A stretch of 64,000 nt of DNA from Neiella litorisoli (GTDB lineage: Bacteria; Pseudomonadota; Gammaproteobacteria; Enterobacterales; Neiellaceae): assembly GCF_014773395.1 (NCBI RefSeq), contig NZ_JACXAF010000022.1, forward strand, positions 1 to 64,000, read 5' to 3'. The notes below the pieces were generated by a model. It had not been told where the DNA came from. It saw only the letters and a program-made list of their open reading frames with translations, and made no database searches. Within the stretch, counting starts at the first letter, position 1. The number at the start of each line of letters is the position of its first letter. The position numbers were made by a program, and so were the translations under genes. This document shows, in pieces, positions 1 to 8,117 of the stretch.

Positions 1-102
1 CCTAAAATCACTAATGATACGTATCTGGAGAGTTTGAATGCCCGCTTAGGTATCGAACTATCCCACATAAGTCTACATACTCCATGTACAGCTAACAGTG
101 TA

Positions 103-122
103 TTACTGCGAATTCGCAGTAA
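103..122. repeat. 20-bp perfect palindrome
   Basis: A perfect 20-bp inverted repeat, TTACTGCGAATTCGCAGTAA, lies about 300 bp upstream of the integrase gene, on the side where an integron recombination site would be expected. It has no T-run, so a terminator is unlikely. It could be an operator or part of a decayed recombination or transposon end; nothing further can be said from sequence alone. Confidence 0.6.
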
Positions 123-228
123 GTCCGAAATTCGCAATATAATTTTTCAATGATTCATTCATGACTTTTCCATCAAGAACAAGGTGTTGGAGGGGCTTGA
201 GCGCCACTTTCGAGCCAATCCTTGGTGT

Positions 229-360
229 GGAAAGTGAGAATGATGATTTATGTAGGTCTATATAAGCACATTAGTCGATGCTAAATCGTGTTTCAAATCA
301 TAAAGATAAAAATCGCCGCTTGCGTGAAAGTGAGAATTTCTTTGCGGGAAAGTGCGACTT
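229..360. repeat. Three short direct repeats GAAAGTG(A/C)GA upstream of intI
   Basis: Copies of the word GAAAGTGAGAAT or GAAAGTGCGAC occur near 230, 326 and 348. An inverted CACTTTC lies at 205-211. Such clustered repeats are seen at ends of some insertion sequences and in recombination sites, but no transposase is present here. The identity of the element is unknown. Confidence 0.4.
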
Positions 361-390
361 ACGTTGGCAGATCTGGGAATTTTCACTTAT

Positions 391-410
391 AACTGTATTT
401 ATATACAGTA
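391..410. promoter_or_regulatory. LexA (SOS) box upstream of intI
   Basis: The sequence AACTGTATTTATATACAGTA matches the gammaproteobacterial LexA consensus TACTGTATATATATACAGTA at 18 of 20 positions, with the essential CTGT-N8-ACAG core intact (393-408). It ends 17 bp before the chosen integrase start. Many integron integrase genes are known to be repressed by LexA and induced in the SOS response, so the location fits. This is a strong site by sequence. Confidence 0.85.
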
Positions 411-427
411 ATTGGGAAGGGAATCTC

Positions 428-1384
428 ATGTCACCATTCATAGAATCAGTTCGAGTTGAAATTAGAACTCGCCAATATAGTTTGCAAACCGAAAAGTCAT
501 ATCTTAACTGGGTAAGAGCATTTATTCGCTTTCACGATCGGCGTCATCCAAAAGAGCTTGGAAACCAAGAGATAGAGCAATTTCTTAATCATCTTGCAGT
601 CAATCGCCAGGTCAGTTCCGCCACGCAAAATCAAGCATTATGTGCGCTGATTTTCATGTATCGGTACGTGGTCGGTCGCGAAATCGAAGGTCTCAGCTAT
701 GCATTCACCAAGGCGCCTAAGAGAATGCCAACGGTTCTTAGCGCAGCAGAAGCGCAACTGATCATTAGTCACATGCAGGGCAAATATAAACTGATCACAG
801 CCTTATTATACGGCGCTGGCTTGCGTATCAATGAGGCGCTTAAGCTTAGGGTTAAAGATGTTGATTTTAACCATGGGTCAATTTTTATCTTTCGTGGCAA
901 AGGAGGAAAAGATCGGTATTCAATTTTACCTCGGTCTTTAGTTGAGCCGTTGCGCCAACAAATTGAAAAATCGAAGCAAGTTCACCAACGTGATGTTGGC
1001 GATGGGTTTGGCTTGACATCGCTGCCAGCAAGTTTAATACGTAAATACGGCAATGCCGCTAAAGATCCATGTTGGCAGTATGTTTTTCCATCGTCGACAC
1101 GTTGTCAGCATCCGCACGATGGTTATATTTGTCGCCACCATATTCATCATTCAGCTTATCGCAAAAATTTGCGACAAGCTGTACTCAAATCTGGTATTGC
1201 GAAACGTATAACCGCGCATACATTTCGCCATACCTTTGCTACTCAGCTGCTGCTAAATGGCTCCGATATTCGAACCGTGCAAGATTTATTAGGACACAGT
1301 GATGTGCGTACTACGGAGATTTATACCCATGTCATTGGTAGCCGGTTTGGCGGAACCATCAGTCCGATAGATATTCAACGTTAA
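428..1384 (+). CDS. intI: Integron-type tyrosine recombinase (IntI family)
   Basis: A 318-residue tyrosine recombinase of the length usual for integron integrases. An N-terminal SAM-like core-binding domain (about 1-90) is followed by the catalytic domain. Catalytic motifs are visible: Arg in GAGLRINEAL, the HTFRH box, the GHSD His, and the nucleophile Tyr in TEIYTHV. The stretch CRHHIHHSAYRKNLRQAV resembles the insertion specific to IntI enzymes, which separates it from XerC/D. The start at 428 is preferred over the upstream in-frame start at 278 because AGGGA precedes it at good spacing, the fold begins here, and a LexA box lies directly upstream. Integron arrays normally extend away from the 5' side of intI, so any cassettes would lie to the left, mostly outside this window. 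No attC was confirmed. Confidence 0.88.
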   Translation: MSPFIESVRVEIRTRQYSLQTEKSYLNWVRAFIRFHDRRHPKELGNQEIEQFLNHLAVNRQVSSATQNQALCALIFMYRYVVGREIEGLSYAFTKAPKRMPTVLSAAEAQLIISHMQGKYKLITALLYGAGLRINEALKLRVKDVDFNHGSIFIFRGKGGKDRYSILPRSLVEPLRQQIEKSKQVHQRDVGDGFGLTSLPASLIRKYGNAAKDPCWQYVFPSSTRCQHPHDGYICRHHIHHSAYRKNLRQAVLKSGIAKRITAHTFRHTFATQLLLNGSDIRTVQDLLGHSDVRTTEIYTHVIGSRFGGTISPIDIQR

Positions 1385-1561
1385 GTATGTTTAACGTCCA
1401 TTATTCATCGTGCCCGATTCCACCTCAGAACGCAGCGAACAGCTGCGGCGACTGATTCGCTTAATTGTTGAGTAAGTTGCGAACGTAGCCAGTGATCTCA
1501 GCATCCTGACTATTGTCGAACAGGCATTGCGCTGCTGTGGCTCGGCGTGCTTGACGTGTTT

Positions 1562-2083
1562 TTAATTCGTTAAAGAAGGTTGTTTTGTGCGCACCATATG
1601 ATGGAGTCGCAATAGGTTGATGCAAATGACGGTGGACTCAAGTAGCACACCACCAATCGAGCCAATAATTAGGTTGTTGATTAACCAGCAGGTGGCGCCG
1701 CACAGAAAGCCGATTCTCATGGCGATCCCAGTTAATCTGAACAAAGTGAATGTGCCAATCACTGAGCCAGCGATTGCAAAGCAGTCCAGCCATGAGGTTG
1801 CTAGCCACAGACCCACAACGAGGTTGACGATAATGAATCCGGCAGCCACCACCATGGAGGACAGGTAGATCGACGTTGCGGTGCGAAGTACTGAAATAAG
1901 CGCACCAAAAGCTGCTACTGGTGCGTCCATCAACAGAAAGTGAATCAGGTGGTTGATGTTGAATATCAGCATCATGACTTTTAATCGCCGCGTGTCACGT
2001 TGATAAAACGTCGCGATACCTAATGCATAGCTGAGCAAACCAATGCACTGAGCAACGGATAATTCGAGGGCTATTTGTTCCAT
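1562..2083 (-). CDS. ygjV: YgjV-like inner membrane protein
   Basis: A 173-residue hydrophobic protein with about five or six membrane segments. The N-terminal GIATFYQRDTRRLK and the C-terminal INNLIIGSIGGVLLE segments match the pattern of the YgjV family (Imp-YgjV), whose E. coli member is about 183 residues. Its biochemical role is not established. It stands alone, facing away from the AraC-type regulator gene and convergent with the integrase gene. The assignment rests on motif resemblance. Confidence 0.7.
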   Translation of the reverse strand: MEQIALELSVAQCIGLLSYALGIATFYQRDTRRLKVMMLIFNINHLIHFLLMDAPVAAFGALISVLRTATSIYLSSMVVAAGFIIVNLVVGLWLATSWLDCFAIAGSVIGTFTLFRLTGIAMRIGFLCGATCWLINNLIIGSIGGVLLESTVICINLLRLHHMVRTKQPSLTN

Positions 2084-2432
2084 GCGTCGAGCCTGATTAG
2101 TGGAGTGATGCAGAGCCGCAGAAATTGGCGAAGGCGGGCATAACTCCCGGCCATCAAGGCCGCATTGCCCGGTCGCTCATAAGGATTAGGAATCATGGTA
2201 CTGCTCACCTTGTTGCACTGGGTTTTGGCGGCGGTTGGTGTTTTAAATCGTTACTGGGAACAGGGACTGTTTTCGTGAGCGCTACGATACAGGAATAACA
2301 GAGTTGACTCAATGAAAATAAAACGATGTTTCATAATTAATTTGTAAAAATGAATGCTTCGTGTAAACCGAGCGTTAACGAACAGCTTGGGCAAGCGTGG
2401 CTTGCTTATCAAAAGATAACAGTAGGCGCTGG
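2084..2432. other. 349-bp intergenic stretch, no certain gene
   Basis: This lies between ygjV and the AraC-type gene. It contains one possible 27-codon hydrophobic ORF (2195-2278) and AT-rich sequence near 2310-2350. No terminator hairpin, tRNA or known riboswitch was recognised. Confidence 0.5.
2195..2278 (+). CDS. Possible 27-residue membrane miniprotein
   Basis: An ATG at 2195 opens a 27-codon frame that encodes one hydrophobic helix followed by a short polar tail (ending RYWEQGLFS). An AAGGA-like sequence is 10-15 bases upstream. Short single-helix proteins are common, but so are chance frames of this length, and no family was recognised. It is listed as a weak candidate only. Confidence 0.2.
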   Translation: MVLLTLLHWVLAAVGVLNRYWEQGLFS

Positions 2433-3428
2433 TTACTTTGGCTCACTATATCGCTTGGTAAGCTGTGCCGGAGTCATGTTGAAGTACTTGCGAAATGCCG
2501 TGACGAAATTGCCGACGTGATTGTAACCGGCTAAATAAGCGGCTTCGCCAATGCTGGAGTGTTCAAACAACAGAGCGCGACGCGCTTTTTCAAGACGCTG
2601 GTTACGAATGTATTCAATCACCGTGAGCTGGTGATGACTTTTAAAATAGCGTTGCAAAGTGCTGACGCTGGTACCTAGCTGTTTAGCAATTTGTTGCAGC
2701 GATAGACGCTCGTCGAGGAGGCTTTCGATTTCACTTTCATAGTGGCGCGATTGCTGGGCCGAACGTGCAGGCGAGGGGGCAATGGCAGTGACTTGCGCAC
2801 TGGCTAGGTTGATTAATTGCGAGCAATGAGTGCTAAGCAGTTGATAAACCAAATGCTCTGAATCGAGTTTATGCGCTAGATCATCGGCGTGATGACTTAT
2901 GAACAATCGATTGACCACATCTAGCGTTTGTTCAGTTAACTGCCATTGATAAACCGATGGTTGATTGCTGAACAACTGGTTGCCTTGCAGCCGATCCTGC
3001 TCGGCAGAGCAACGATTCAACAGCCATTGCTTATCAATCGTGATATTCAATTTTTTCACCCGCTGGCCGCTCTTCAAATAGCGGGTAAATAGTTGCGGAC
3101 CACTCACCACATTGACAAAAAGAATAGGGTGTTGCTCGGCGCTAAAGGTGTACCGGCGTTCGCCTAAACCATAGTCAACCCGGCCTTCGAGCAAAAAGTT
3201 AAAGCTAATGTGGCTATCGACTTCAGCACGACTCACTCCGTCCACACTCTCATTGGCATCAGTGCAATGCAACATCACGCCTGAAGCCAGATAATCGAAG
3301 CAAATTTCACCAGATAAGACGGCTTGCTCCACCTCGGCTTTAGCATAAAGTTGCGCATTGCGATAACCGGCGTCGTGTAATTTGCGCGCGAGTTGCGGTT
3401 TTGTGAGCTCAACAGACTGATTGTCCAT
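2433..3428 (-). CDS. AraC-family regulator, siderophore-response (PchR-like) type
   Basis: A 331-residue protein with a C-terminal AraC/XylS double helix-turn-helix domain (about 230-328; LQQIAKQLGTSVSTLQRYFK then GYNHVGNFVTAFRKYFNMTPAQ). The N-terminal sensing domain is long and non-cupin-like, as in PchR/AlcR-type regulators that respond to a ferric siderophore. It is transcribed divergently from a TonB-dependent receptor, the usual arrangement for this regulator class. The shared 137-bp region holds a Fur box, so both genes are probably iron-repressed. AAGGGA precedes the ATG. The ligand is unknown; the pairing with the receptor is inferred from position. Confidence 0.8.
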   Translation of the reverse strand: MDNQSVELTKPQLARKLHDAGYRNAQLYAKAEVEQAVLSGEICFDYLASGVMLHCTDANESVDGVSRAEVDSHISFNFLLEGRVDYGLGERRYTFSAEQHPILFVNVVSGPQLFTRYLKSGQRVKKLNITIDKQWLLNRCSAEQDRLQGNQLFSNQPSVYQWQLTEQTLDVVNRLFISHHADDLAHKLDSEHLVYQLLSTHCSQLINLASAQVTAIAPSPARSAQQSRHYESEIESLLDERLSLQQIAKQLGTSVSTLQRYFKSHHQLTVIEYIRNQRLEKARRALLFEHSSIGEAAYLAGYNHVGNFVTAFRKYFNMTPAQLTKRYSEPK

Positions 3429-3515
3429 AAAAGTCCCTTTAAATGACGATTTGGCAAAACAAATTGGCGATTTGGCAAACCATTTAGACCGAACGGAAAT
3501 TTAACACAGTGTTAC

Positions 3516-3534
3516 CATAATGATAATCATTATC
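3516..3534. promoter_or_regulatory. Fur box between araC-type gene and TonB receptor
   Basis: CATAATGATAATCATTATC matches the classical 19-bp Fur consensus GATAATGATAATCATTATC at 18 of 19 positions. It sits 31 bp before the receptor start, within a likely promoter. It implies iron repression of the receptor operon and perhaps of the divergent regulator. Confidence 0.92.
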
Positions 3535-3565
3535 ATTCAATTATTTTCACACTTAAGGGAACACT

Positions 3566-5698
3566 ATGTTAAACCAGCGTTTTCATCGCTGCGCGATTGC
3601 GGTCGCGGTATCCTCATTCTTTGCCGTCCACTCAGCTTCGGCGGCAGAACAGCAGCAACAGCAGCAACAAGACCAGCAACAAAGTGTTGAGCGCATTGCG
3701 GTATGGAGCACCGCAGTTAGTTCATCGTCCATGTACATGAGTGCTGAGACCATTGCTGACAAGCAAGCGGATCACATTAGCGATTTATTACGCACCATTC
3801 CGGGCGTTGATGTTGGCGGCGCCCATTCCTTAAATCAGCGGATCACCATTCGCTCAATGGACGATAAAGACCTCGATATCTCCATCGATGGTGCCAAACA
3901 AAACACCTACATGTATCACCACATGGGCAACTTGCAGATCCATGCCGACATCCTCAAATCGGTTGATATTGATGTCGGCACCAATTCGGTGATCAATAGT
4001 GGCCTTGGTGGCTCGGTACGTTTTGAAACCAAGCAAGCACGTGAATTATTGCGCCCCGATCAAACTATTGGTGGTCGCATTCAGGTGACCGCAGGAGACA
4101 ACTCCGGAGAAAATTACTCTGCCAGTGGCTATGGCCTGTTAGGCGAAGACTTCGATTTTCTTGCCTACTACAACTATGTCGATCGTGATAACTACGAAGT
4201 TGGTGGCGGCAAAATCAAAAATGGTAGCGGCGAGGTCATTGAGGGCACTGATGGCAAAGTTCGCGGCCTTGAAGGAGAAGTTGATGATCTGCTATTGAAG
4301 CTCGGTTGGAATTTGACGGGCAATCAACGCCTGCAACTAAGTTATGAGTCGTATAAAGACGAGGGGGATTACAGCTACCGACCTGATATGGGGCTGGCGA
4401 CCGACATTGCCATTACTGAATCGTTGCAGATCCCGTTGCTGTGGCCTACTGAATTTACCCGCGACACCGTCACTCTGAACTATGAATTACTGACCGATTC
4501 AACCTTGTTAAAGGCGGCTGTATACACCAACAGCAGCGAGCTTTGGCGTGATGAAACCGGATATGGGCAAAACCCTGCTTATGCGGCGTGGGCGGCGATT
4601 GTTACCGGTGAAGCCAAAAATAGCGGCATCAATATGTTGGCTGAAACCACTGTTGATGATGCCGATTCGCATGAAATCACTTGGGGTTTTGACTACGTCA
4701 AACACGACACCGACTACAAAACTAAGTCCGACGCAGGCCAGCTTACGTCTGGCGAAGATGCCAGCAACCTCGCCATTTTTGCGCAAGACCGTATCCGCTT
4801 TAATGACCAATTTTCGATTACGCCAGGTTTTCGATACGACAAATATGACATTGACTCAGCCGTTATTGACGACAGTTTCAGTAACACCGCATTTGCCTTA
4901 GCAGCCGAATATCAGCCTGTCGATAACCTAGTGATTAAGCTGAGCGGAACGCAATTGTTCAAAGGTCCGGAAATCAGTGAAGTGTTTGTCGGCGCAGGTC
5001 TAGATGAGGTGCCTAATCCAGATATTAAAGAAGAAACTGGGGTTAACTACGAGGCCGCGTTCGCTTATCGAGCTGATCTCAATAGTGCCGGTACTTTGTC
5101 CGTTGGCGGCACCGTGTTTAAGACCGAAATTGACGGCTACATCTATGACTATGCAACGCCGCCAGAGGGTGTCCGGGCACGTTATTGGAAGGACAATATC
5201 GGTGACATGGAGCTCGATGGTTTTGAGGCTTACAGCAACTACAGTATTGGCGAATTTGATGCCGGTATTACATTTTCCCGCGCTGAAAGCGATTTGAGTG
5301 CATTTGCCGGATATGAGCAATATGACGGTGCTCGTTTAGATCGGGAGCAGGGCGATACCATCAGTGCCAATGCTGGCTACTTCTTCGCGGCTATTGATTT
5401 ATCGGTGTTTTGGGAGGTGCTCCATGTTGACGATGTGGATGCCGGATTAGATTTGGATGGCGCATCGTTGGATAACAGCAAAGATGGTTACACGGTTCAT
5501 AATATTTCAGCGCGCTGGGAGCCAGCCAATATTACTGGTTTGACCGTCATTGCTGGTGTTGACAACCTGTTCGATGAATTTTATGCCTCGCAGTCATCGC
5601 GTACCGGCACCTCGTTCCACCCGCGTTTTGGTGAACTCTATCTGCAAGACTACGAGCCAGGTCGTAACATCAAAGCCACTGTTGCTTATCAGTTCTGA
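3566..5698 (+). CDS. TonB-dependent outer membrane receptor (iron/heme/siderophore)
   Basis: A 710-residue receptor of usual length. A signal peptide (about 1-26, ending ASA) is followed by a Gln-rich run and a TonB-box-like segment (ERIAVW, about residues 41-46). The plug domain follows (about 55-165, with ISDLLRTIPGVDVGG and the NSGLGGSVRFET end), then a beta-barrel ending in Phe (VAYQF). The C-terminal SFHPRFGELYLQDYEPGRN resembles heme/hemoglobin-type receptors. The Fur box and the neighbouring PchR-like regulator indicate iron uptake. Whether the ligand is heme or a siderophore cannot be decided here. Its stop codon overlaps the next start (TGATG), so the downstream genes are probably co-transcribed. 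Confidence 0.87.
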   Translation: MLNQRFHRCAIAVAVSSFFAVHSASAAEQQQQQQQDQQQSVERIAVWSTAVSSSSMYMSAETIADKQADHISDLLRTIPGVDVGGAHSLNQRITIRSMDDKDLDISIDGAKQNTYMYHHMGNLQIHADILKSVDIDVGTNSVINSGLGGSVRFETKQARELLRPDQTIGGRIQVTAGDNSGENYSASGYGLLGEDFDFLAYYNYVDRDNYEVGGGKIKNGSGEVIEGTDGKVRGLEGEVDDLLLKLGWNLTGNQRLQLSYESYKDEGDYSYRPDMGLATDIAITESLQIPLLWPTEFTRDTVTLNYELLTDSTLLKAAVYTNSSELWRDETGYGQNPAYAAWAAIVTGEAKNSGINMLAETTVDDADSHEITWGFDYVKHDTDYKTKSDAGQLTSGEDASNLAIFAQDRIRFNDQFSITPGFRYDKYDIDSAVIDDSFSNTAFALAAEYQPVDNLVIKLSGTQLFKGPEISEVFVGAGLDEVPNPDIKEETGVNYEAAFAYRADLNSAGTLSVGGTVFKTEIDGYIYDYATPPEGVRARYWKDNIGDMELDGFEAYSNYSIGEFDAGITFSRAESDLSAFAGYEQYDGARLDREQGDTISANAGYFFAAIDLSVFWEVLHVDDVDAGLDLDGASLDNSKDGYTVHNISARWEPANITGLTVIAGVDNLFDEFYASQSSRTGTSFHPRFGELYLQDYEPGRNIKATVAYQF

Positions 5699-6378
5699 TG
5701 AGCGACGTTCACTGCAGCCTTAAGGGCGCTGCTGATCAGCGCCCTCAAAGGAAATCAGCGGCCAGCTCGCTACTCAAATCAAAAAAGGCTAAACGAGTGT
5801 TTAGCCTCTGCCGTTGGTTGCACATCTATGTGTCGTGCGCACTGTTCAGTCTATTACTGTTCTTTGCCGTGACGGGCATCACCCTCAACCATCCGCACTG
5901 GGCGGCAACGCCGGTTGAGCACCTGCAACAACTGCCACTGCCTCCGCAGTTGCTAGTGCCGGTTGATGGTGAATTGCCGCTACACAAGCTACAGCGCCAC
6001 ATTGAGCAGCTGACAGGGCTAGAGAGCCCTCGCCGTGTCGATGTCGATTTGGCCCTTGGCGAGATCACTTATGACTTTCCGGTTCCTGCTGGATACGCCT
6101 TTGTCACTGTCCTGACTGACTCTCAACAAATTGAGATTGAATATCAGCGCGGGCGCTTATTGGCGCTGCTGAATGACCTGCACAAGGGGCGCCATAGCGG
6201 TGCCAGTTGGTCTTGGTTGATCGATATTTCTGCTGGATTGATGGTGCTTTTTGCCGTCACCGGCATCGTTATCCTTTTGCAAAATGCTAAACATCGAAAT
6301 CAGGCGTGGTTACTGGTGCTGCTGGGAACGGCAACGCCTTGTTTGCTGTACCTCTGCACTGTCCCGCGGCTGTTATAG
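5698..6378 (+). CDS. PepSY-associated membrane protein
   Basis: A 226-residue protein with a basic N-terminus, a membrane helix near residues 43-65, a periplasmic PepSY-like portion and a second membrane helix pair near the C-terminus (about 178-222). The HxGRHSGASWSWLIDISAGLMVLFAVTGI pattern, with its His residues, is typical of the PepSY transmembrane family that includes siderophore/iron reductases of bacterial iron operons. Translation is probably coupled to the receptor because the stop and start overlap. A GTG near 5797 is an alternative start. It is followed by DUF2271 and DUF4198 genes, a common set in marine gammaproteobacteria. Confidence 0.75.
   Translation: MSDVHCSLKGAADQRPQRKSAASSLLKSKKAKRVFSLCRWLHIYVSCALFSLLLFFAVTGITLNHPHWAATPVEHLQQLPLPPQLLVPVDGELPLHKLQRHIEQLTGLESPRRVDVDLALGEITYDFPVPAGYAFVTVLTDSQQIEIEYQRGRLLALLNDLHKGRHSGASWSWLIDISAGLMVLFAVTGIVILLQNAKHRNQAWLLVLLGTATPCLLYLCTVPRLL
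5723..5745 (+). promoter_or_regulatory. Stable hairpin just after the receptor gene
   Basis: AGGGCGCTG (5723-5731), loop CTGAT, CAGCGCCCT (5737-5745) forms a perfect 9-bp GC-rich stem 25 bases after the receptor stop and inside the first codons of the next gene. It lacks a U-tract. It could set the ratio of receptor to downstream products by attenuation or by blocking 3' decay of the receptor message; this is inference. Confidence 0.45.
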
Positions 6379-6399
6379 GGAATCACTATAAGGATTGCT

Positions 6400-6894
6400 A
6401 TGAAGAACCTCATACACCCATTGTTCATTGTGCTGCTAGCCGTCATCCCAAGTGTGTCAGCTGAAACCCTTTATGTTGATATCGAAGTGCCAGACATCAA
6501 CGCTAATCCCTACCACCGGCCTTATGTTGCGGTTTGGGTTGAAACGCCAGAGCGAAAGGGAGTGCACACGTTGGCGTTTTGGGCTGAACAGGCGGATTGG
6601 TACAAAGATTTGCGGCAGTGGTGGCGCAAAATAGGACGTAAAAATAGCCCGAATTATGATGGTGTTAGTGGTGCAACGCGCAAACCCGGCAGCTATCAAC
6701 TCAGCTGGGATGGCCTCGCTGCCGATGGCATCCCAGTCCAGCCGGGCGATTACATACTGCATCTGGAATCGGTTCGCGAGCAGGGCAGTCGTGAATACCT
6801 CCGTCAAGCGATTGTGCTTGGCAAGCAGCAACCTCAGCACTATCAACTGCAAGGCTCGGCTGAACTCGGCCTGATCTCCATTTCCATCAAATAA
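6400..6894 (+). CDS. DUF2271 periplasmic protein
   Basis: A 164-residue exported protein with signal peptide (cleavage near SVSA-E, residue 22). The segment PYVAVWVETPERKGVHTLAFWAEQADWY and the later WDGLAADGIPVQPGDY pattern match DUF2271, a family commonly found beside PepSY and DUF4198 genes in iron-related operons. Molecular function is unknown. AAGGA precedes the ATG. It sits between the PepSY protein and DUF4198 in one apparent operon. Confidence 0.78.
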   Translation: MKNLIHPLFIVLLAVIPSVSAETLYVDIEVPDINANPYHRPYVAVWVETPERKGVHTLAFWAEQADWYKDLRQWWRKIGRKNSPNYDGVSGATRKPGSYQLSWDGLAADGIPVQPGDYILHLESVREQGSREYLRQAIVLGKQQPQHYQLQGSAELGLISISIK

Positions 6895-6930
6895 ATTTGG
6901 CGAACCATTGTTGACTAAGGAAGCAACCGA

Positions 6931-7791
6931 ATGACCATGAAAAACCACCTCAAAGCAATTGGCCTAGCCGCTGGTCTTGTTACTGCATGCTCGGCAATTG
7001 CCCATGAACGATTTATGGTACCAACGCACACCCAGCTATCTGGCGATAAAGCGCAGAGCGTGACTATCATCGCCAGCATTTCTAACGATATTTTCCACCC
7101 TGATAGACCTTTGGGTGACAGCCAAACCGGCGCTGATGTTGGTGATTTGGTGACCCTTTTTAATCTCCTTGAACATCAGTTAATCAGCCCTGATGGCAAG
7201 CGAAGTAATGACGTCCGCTGGCAGGCTTTTTCGCGATTATCGGTTGCCGATGTGGCGATCACCGAGTCTGGAACGTATCGAGTTGGTTTAGTTCAGCCCG
7301 AAGTCCACATGACTACTTTTGTCAAGCCAGATGGCACACCGTCGCGGGTATTTGGCAAAGGCACGCCACTGCCCGATGGTGCCACCAAGGTGATCCGTCG
7401 CACTACCCAGTCTCGGGTTGAGACCTTTGTTACCGCCAATGAGCCTAATCTAGCGGCGGTGAAGCCCGTTGGTGTTGGGGTGGAATTGGCTGGAGAAACT
7501 CATCCGAATGATTTATTTGCCGGCGAGACGGCGAATTTTCAATTGCTGTTTAACGGTAAGCCGATGACCACAGCGGGTGAGGTTACGGTCATCAAAGCAG
7601 GGACAAGGCACCGCAATGATCGCAACGAACAAGCATTAACCGTGGGGCCAAATGGTGTGTTCACCTTTACCCCAACAGAAGCGGGCTTCTATTTCTTATC
7701 CGCATCAACCATGGTCAAGGTGCCGCAACCGGCGGAAGTAGATGTTAAGCATTTTAGCTTGTACCTCACATTGGAAGTATTCCCTGAATAA
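6931..7791 (+). CDS. DUF4198 periplasmic protein
   Basis: A 286-residue exported protein with an N-terminal signal peptide (ending about SAIA-H, residue 25). It begins its mature part with HERFMVPTHTQLSGDKAQSV, typical of DUF4198 (related to CbiK/NikK-type metal-associated proteins: an N-terminal His after cleavage and a GE-x-Ig-like C-terminal half). A role in metal or siderophore handling is plausible but unproven. ATG codons at 6931 and 6937 are both possible; AAGGAAG favours 6931. Confidence 0.78.
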   Translation: MTMKNHLKAIGLAAGLVTACSAIAHERFMVPTHTQLSGDKAQSVTIIASISNDIFHPDRPLGDSQTGADVGDLVTLFNLLEHQLISPDGKRSNDVRWQAFSRLSVADVAITESGTYRVGLVQPEVHMTTFVKPDGTPSRVFGKGTPLPDGATKVIRRTTQSRVETFVTANEPNLAAVKPVGVGVELAGETHPNDLFAGETANFQLLFNGKPMTTAGEVTVIKAGTRHRNDRNEQALTVGPNGVFTFTPTEAGFYFLSASTMVKVPQPAEVDVKHFSLYLTLEVFPE

Positions 7792-7818
7792 GATGGCAGA
7801 TCACCGGAGTTTTTGGCC

Positions 7819-8109
7819 ATGACAGACACAACTCGCGCCGCCAAAAGGACTTTCAGTCAACCAAAGCAGCGCCATTTTTTGGCGTTGTTTTTAGCCCTGA
7901 TCACCGCCACTGTGATGATCCCCGGCATGACAACCTATCTGCCTCTGAGTGCGGCCGATCAGGTGGCTATCCCCATTTTGTTATTCCCGTTTATTTGGAC
8001 CGGATTATTCGTATACGCCTATCTGGCCCCAAAAGCATGGCATGCGACCCTATTGATGGTGGTTTTGACTCTGTTGCACGGCGCTTTGTCGTACGTGAAT
8101 GTGGCCTAG
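7819..8109 (+). CDS. Small membrane protein, DUF3649-like
   Basis: A 96-residue protein with a basic N-terminus and three hydrophobic helices. Its size, topology and position before a large PepSY membrane protein resemble the DUF3649 proteins of proteobacterial iron-uptake operons. The ATG at 7819 follows GGAG by nine bases; an upstream TTG at 7813 is less likely. Function unknown. Confidence 0.6.
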   Translation: MTDTTRAAKRTFSQPKQRHFLALFLALITATVMIPGMTTYLPLSAADQVAIPILLFPFIWTGLFVYAYLAPKAWHATLLMVVLTLLHGALSYVNVA

Positions 8110-8117
8110 GGAGACGG

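Noticed and set aside
30..55. Resemblance of GAATGCCCGCTTAGG to an attC arm.
   Set aside because: The conserved GTT/AAC core expected at attC ends is missing here, so no attC is claimed.
1..110. Possible IS3-type transposase remnant (frame 1 reads like ITNDTYLESLNARL).
   Set aside because: Only about 14 residues look similar to the IS3 integrase motif, and the frame ends without further support. Chance cannot be excluded.
3650..3680. CAG/CAA run in the TonB receptor as a microsatellite phase-variation tract.
   Set aside because: The run is short and of mixed codons, in a normal Gln-rich linker, and triplet slippage would keep frame.
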